A program made the position numbers and the translations under genes. From Nitrososphaeraceae archaeon (GTDB lineage: Archaea > Thermoproteota > Nitrososphaeria > Nitrososphaerales > Nitrososphaeraceae), in NCBI GenBank assembly GCA_025922715.1, contig JAICHH010000068.1, positions 1 to 8,640 on the forward strand: a stretch of DNA of 8,640 bases, written 5' to 3'. Under the pieces are notes generated by a model, which ran no database searches, was not told where the DNA came from, and saw only the letters and a program-made list of their open reading frames with translations. Of the stretch, positions 6,212 to 8,640 are shown piece after piece. The first letter of the stretch is position 1. Each line of letters opens with the position of its first letter.

Positions 6212-6832
6212 CTAATGTTTGTATCTGCGTTTAATTGTTATATTTAGTGGAGCAATTATTAACCAAAAATATTGTGCAATATCCAAATTAACAAATGAAA
6301 TAATTATTGATATCGTAAAAACTATAGGAATAGACATAAGGTTTACAAGAACACCTTTTATAAAGAAAGGATGCAAATTCTTATCTACGAGACGTTTATT
6401 TCTTGTAGCATGCCACCATATTGTTGCAAGTAAAGAACTTGTCATAATTACAATAAAACAATAGATAATATAAGGAATTTGATATGTTCCATAGTTTATT
6501 ACAAGTGAAGTAGAAAGTGATAATAGAGTTATCAATAATAGAAATAGCAAATTTAGATACACCATAGTAATATGTGATCCTTTAATATGATTAAAAACTT
6601 GATGATAAGATACCCAAAATATTGCTATTACAGCGAAACTTATAACATAACTTTCAAATTGTGGATATAGATTATATAATTTGTCTAATAACTCAGATTG
6701 TGTCAGATGCGTTGGTAAATCTGGTATATCGATAGATAAAGCCATAAGAGTTATTGCAAATGCAAATACTGCATCACTAAAAGATATTACACGTTCTACT
6801 TTTATAATTGGAGTAAATGATCCTGCAGACAT
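6212..6832 (-). CDS. TMEM175-type (DUF1211) potassium channel
   Basis: A 206-residue integral membrane protein of the prokaryotic TMEM175 family, whose members conduct K+ and assemble as tetramers of six-helix subunits. The signature RxxxFSD is present at R14-F18-S19-D20 within ERVISFSDAVFAFAITLM, which forms the pore-lining first helix. Further helices are at about 60-79, 89-111 (NLLFLLLITLLSLSTSL), 118-140, 157-181 and 185-200, giving the expected six. Length is normal for the family. The stretch after helix 3 has Ser where many relatives have Pro, probably a tolerated change. The C-terminus is short and basic (KRRYKH). The ATG start is supported by a TATA-like sequence about 30-35 bp upstream. 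It converges with the ferritin gene and is likely transcribed alone. A role in membrane potential or K+ balance is inferred from the family. Confidence 0.92.
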   Translation of the reverse strand: MSAGSFTPIIKVERVISFSDAVFAFAITLMALSIDIPDLPTHLTQSELLDKLYNLYPQFESYVISFAVIAIFWVSYHQVFNHIKGSHITMVYLNLLFLLLITLLSLSTSLVINYGTYQIPYIIYCFIVIMTSSLLATIWWHATRNKRLVDKNLHPFFIKGVLVNLMSIPIVFTISIIISFVNLDIAQYFWLIIAPLNITIKRRYKH

Positions 6833-6860
6833 ACTTGAAATCTAGTGATGTGGATTATCA

Positions 6861-6869
6861 TAGATATAG
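6861..6869 (-). promoter_or_regulatory. TATA-like box for the channel gene
   Basis: The minus strand reads CTATATCTA, centred about 33 bp before the ATG at 6832, consistent with an archaeal box A and a short leader. Confidence 0.4.
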
Positions 6870-7123
6870 GTATTGCATTATTTTAATTAGATTATTGTGC
6901 ATGTATTGGTGGAATACCTGATTAATTACAAAGCTCTTAGTTCTCTTCTATGGTCGGTGTTCTATCATTTACATATCTTTTAATTTTTGGTAATCAACTT
7001 GTTACATGTGATCTAATTGTATATACCAATAATGAATATGAATTCGATTCTTCAAGACTTTTATTCTATTATTTTCAATTATTTTTCTTTATTCATCTTA
7101 TTTTTTTATTTTCCAAGAGAATA

Positions 7124-7157
7124 CAATTAGAGAACTAATATCAGAAAGGGGGCAGTG
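7124..7157 (+). repeat. 34-bp imperfect direct repeat, copy 2
   Basis: Matches 4896-4929 at 30 of 34 positions, with the first 20 bases identical. Unlike copy 1 it is not followed by a matching inverted arm, so the hairpin is specific to copy 1. Confidence 0.75.
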
Positions 7158-7284
7158 AGATGTGAAACAAATTTGACATAAATTTTGGTCTTTCTATAGA
7201 AAATGTATAGATTTTGAGAAATTGATATAAAATTAAAAACATATACTAAGTTACTTTAGGCAAGACTTTCAAAAATCTATAGTT

Positions 7285-7344
7285 TGTTCCAGTATATCTA
7301 GACATCTCCAGTAGAATTCATGGTACTGGAAGATGTATGGAACA
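7285..7344. other. nested inverted repeat / two-tier hairpin
   Basis: An outer 7-bp stem pairs TGTTCCA (7285-7291) with TGGAACA (7338-7344). An inner stem pairs ACATCTCCAGTA (7302-7313) with TACTGGAAGATGT (7324-7336) with one bulged base, around a loop GAATTCATGG. A run of eleven A follows closely. On the minus strand the same run is a T tract lying before the hairpin, so this is not a standard intrinsic terminator in either direction. Confidence 0.6.
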
Positions 7345-7528
7345 TAGCAAAAAAAAAAACGAACTACCTATTCTACACTATTATTCATAATTTACCGATT
7401 TTAGAAATAAAATGTTTAGCTATTTTTCAACAAAAAGATTCGATCTGAATATGAGAAATTACTAGTTAAAGATATGTAATCATATTTATCTTAACTGATA
7501 TATAAAAAAGTAAAGGAGAAAATACTGG

Positions 7529-7548
7529 ATGGATAACAAAAGATAGAT
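7529..7548 (+). repeat. short direct repeat of hydrolase 5' region
   Basis: ATGGATAACAAAAGATAGAT here recurs at 7689-7710 with two single-A insertions, 160 bp downstream, inside the doubtful first part of the hydrolase frame. The identical core is 13 bases, so chance similarity is possible. Confidence 0.4.
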
Positions 7549-7647
7549 GAAGAAATTGCTTGAACTATATATCTAAATAGTATATGGATCTCATCTCTGA
7601 GCAGTGAGATTATCTAAAGATTGGACGTAACATAAAATCGAAAGAAT

Positions 7648-8466
7648 ATGCCAATTGACTTGAAAACATGTATTCCTATTATGAGTATATGGATAACAAA
7701 AAGAATAGATCTAAAAGTAAATAAATCAACTAATAGTAATACAATGTTAAGAAAGAAAATGATATCTGAACATAAGCATCTACATCATCAAGATAGTATA
7801 AGAATAACAGATGATGAGCAGAATGTCATTGAAGGTAATCTAATTGTACCTAAAACTATTGATATAGATGTTAAAGGAATGGTCATATTTGCTCATGGAA
7901 GTGGAAGCAGTCGCCATAGCCAACGAAATCAATATGTTGCTAAAGTATTAAATGATGCTGGTATTGCTACTTTGCTAATTGACCTTCTCACCTCTAAAGA
8001 AGAAGAAATAGATGATATTACTCGAGAGCATAGATTCAACATTAAATTACTTGCTAAACGGCTTCTTGCTGCAACTGACTGGATATCACAAAGTGATGAA
8101 TTTAGAAATCTAAAGGTTGGATATTTTGGTGCTAGTACAGGAGCTGCAGCTGCTTTAGTTGCAGCAGCTGAAAGGGCTAGTTTAGTCTATGCTATTGTAT
8201 CACGCGGAGGTAGACCTGATTTGGCCAGTTCAGACATTCTGAATCGCATTGAATCTCCCACACTTTTGATTGTAGGAGAAAAAGATAAGCAAGTTATAGA
8301 GCTAAATGAAAGGGCATTGAAGCAACTTACCAAGATAGAAAAAAAGAAAAAGATTGTAATTATTCCTAAAGCTACCCATCTATTTGAAGAGCCAGGTACA
8401 TTAGAAGAGGTTGCAAAAGTTGCTAGTGGATGGTTTCAGTGCTTCTTTTTAGAGGACAAAAAATAA
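7648..8466 (+). CDS. alpha/beta hydrolase, dienelactone hydrolase-like
   Basis: Up to 272 residues. The alpha/beta-hydrolase fold begins near residue 52. The oxyanion region is FAHGSGSSRHSQRN (81-94), typical of a dienelactone-hydrolase-like subgroup. The nucleophile elbow is GASTG with S163 (GYFGASTGAAAAL), the acid is D213 (VGEKDK), and the histidine is H244 (KATHLFEEPGTLEE). This complete Ser-Asp-His triad indicates a soluble serine hydrolase, probably acting on an ester, lactone or thioester; the substrate is not known. Classic dienelactone hydrolases use Cys as nucleophile, so this is a relative rather than a true one. The start is uncertain: the first 40-odd residues are unlike the family, and ATGs at 7744 and 7759 would give more usual lengths of about 240 and 235 residues. 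It appears monocistronic. The CatE-like VOC gene is 3.3 kb upstream, too far to infer a joint pathway. Confidence 0.88.
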   Translation: MPIDLKTCIPIMSIWITKRIDLKVNKSTNSNTMLRKKMISEHKHLHHQDSIRITDDEQNVIEGNLIVPKTIDIDVKGMVIFAHGSGSSRHSQRNQYVAKVLNDAGIATLLIDLLTSKEEEIDDITREHRFNIKLLAKRLLAATDWISQSDEFRNLKVGYFGASTGAAAALVAAAERASLVYAIVSRGGRPDLASSDILNRIESPTLLIVGEKDKQVIELNERALKQLTKIEKKKKIVIIPKATHLFEEPGTLEEVAKVASGWFQCFFLEDKK

Positions 8467-8640
8467 GGATAAACAGAAACTATTGTGCAAATATGCTTCC
8501 AACTTATTATATAGAAACATTAGGCTATATTTAATTTGATAGTTGAGATCTAAGATGGTATATCATTGGCCCTTTATATTATACAACAAGCACCATTTGT
8601 TGCTGAACAATACGATTATTGATATGGTTTTCTAAATATC
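8467..8640. other. spacer at window end, nothing recognised
   Basis: All six frames are broken by stops within short distances, and no RNA gene or repeat stood out. A gene could begin just beyond the window. Confidence 0.5.

Larger units (their letters stand above)
6833..7647. other. 815-bp spacer with remnant-like sequence, repeat copy and hairpin
   Basis: No convincing gene is present. A 62-codon plus-strand frame at 6950-7138 ends in a very hydrophobic Phe/Leu stretch (LLFYYFQLFFFIHLIFLF). One frame change further on, the sequence reads NTIRELISERGQ then stops at 7156, resembling the remnant at 4796-4942; both may be broken copies of one small membrane-protein gene. The spacer also holds the second direct-repeat copy, a nested hairpin near 7285-7344, an A11 run after it, a small inverted repeat (ATCTCA/TGAGAT) at 7588-7610, and a short repeat shared with the start of the hydrolase frame. 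Confidence 0.4.

Noticed and set aside
6219..6464. Plus-strand 81-codon frame opposite the channel gene
   Set aside because: It is entirely antisense to the TMEM175-type gene, whose motifs are clear.
6868..6919. AGGTATT/AATACCT inverted repeat
   Set aside because: Only 7 bp with about 38 bases between the arms; easily due to chance in this AT-rich sequence.
6950..7138. 62-codon plus-strand frame with a hydrophobic end as an intact gene
   Set aside because: The protein-like continuation (IRELIS) is in another frame and the first part has no motif, so at most it is a remnant; described with the spacer.
1..8640. CRISPR array, insertion sequence or integrase
   Set aside because: No regularly spaced repeats, transposase or recombinase motifs were seen; the two 34-bp repeats are not terminal repeats of a recognisable element.

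Overview
The window reads as a piece of an AT-rich archaeal genome, most likely an ammonia-oxidising thaumarchaeon (Nitrososphaeria, close to Nitrososphaera/Nitrosocosmicus). This rests on several things. TATA-like boxes sit about 25-35 bp upstream of most start codons and no Shine-Dalgarno sites are evident, as expected for leaderless or near-leaderless archaeal transcripts. Several genes seem to begin with TTG. The gene repertoire also fits: a DUF1059 protein, a TMEM175-type channel, a dienelactone-hydrolase-like enzyme, a winged-helix methyltransferase, small zinc-ribbon and helix-hairpin-helix proteins, and the remains of an HTH/coiled-coil gene of a type I associate with these archaea. 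The species assignment is inference; there is no rRNA or ribosomal protein gene here to settle it.

Layout. Positions 50-981 hold three small minus-strand genes: a one-helix membrane protein, a four-cysteine zinc-ribbon protein and a helix-hairpin-helix protein, each with its own TATA-like box. Positions 1109-1949 hold a decayed HTH/coiled-coil gene whose protein can be followed through three frame changes and two in-frame stops. Positions 2019-3101 encode a SAM-dependent methyltransferase. Positions 3170-3328 hold an orphan, protein-like reading frame without a convincing start, probably the tail of a lost gene. Positions 3425-4333 encode a two-module VOC (glyoxalase/extradiol dioxygenase, CatE-like) protein. 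Positions 4565-4777 encode the DUF1059 protein. Positions 5335-5874 encode a ferritin with a complete ferroxidase centre. Positions 6212-6832 (minus) encode a TMEM175-type potassium channel. Positions 7648-8466 encode an alpha/beta hydrolase.

The genes do not form an obvious operon or pathway. They look like separate transcription units for stress, detoxification and homeostasis (iron storage, potassium conductance, aromatic or aldehyde handling, methylation). Intact genes cover only a little over half of the window, which is low for an archaeon. The long spacers contain gene remnants, two sizeable hairpins and a 34-bp imperfect direct repeat 2.2 kb apart that brackets the ferritin and channel genes. 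I see no transposase, integrase, CRISPR array, tRNA or rRNA. The most unusual content is in the spacers rather than in a new multi-gene system.
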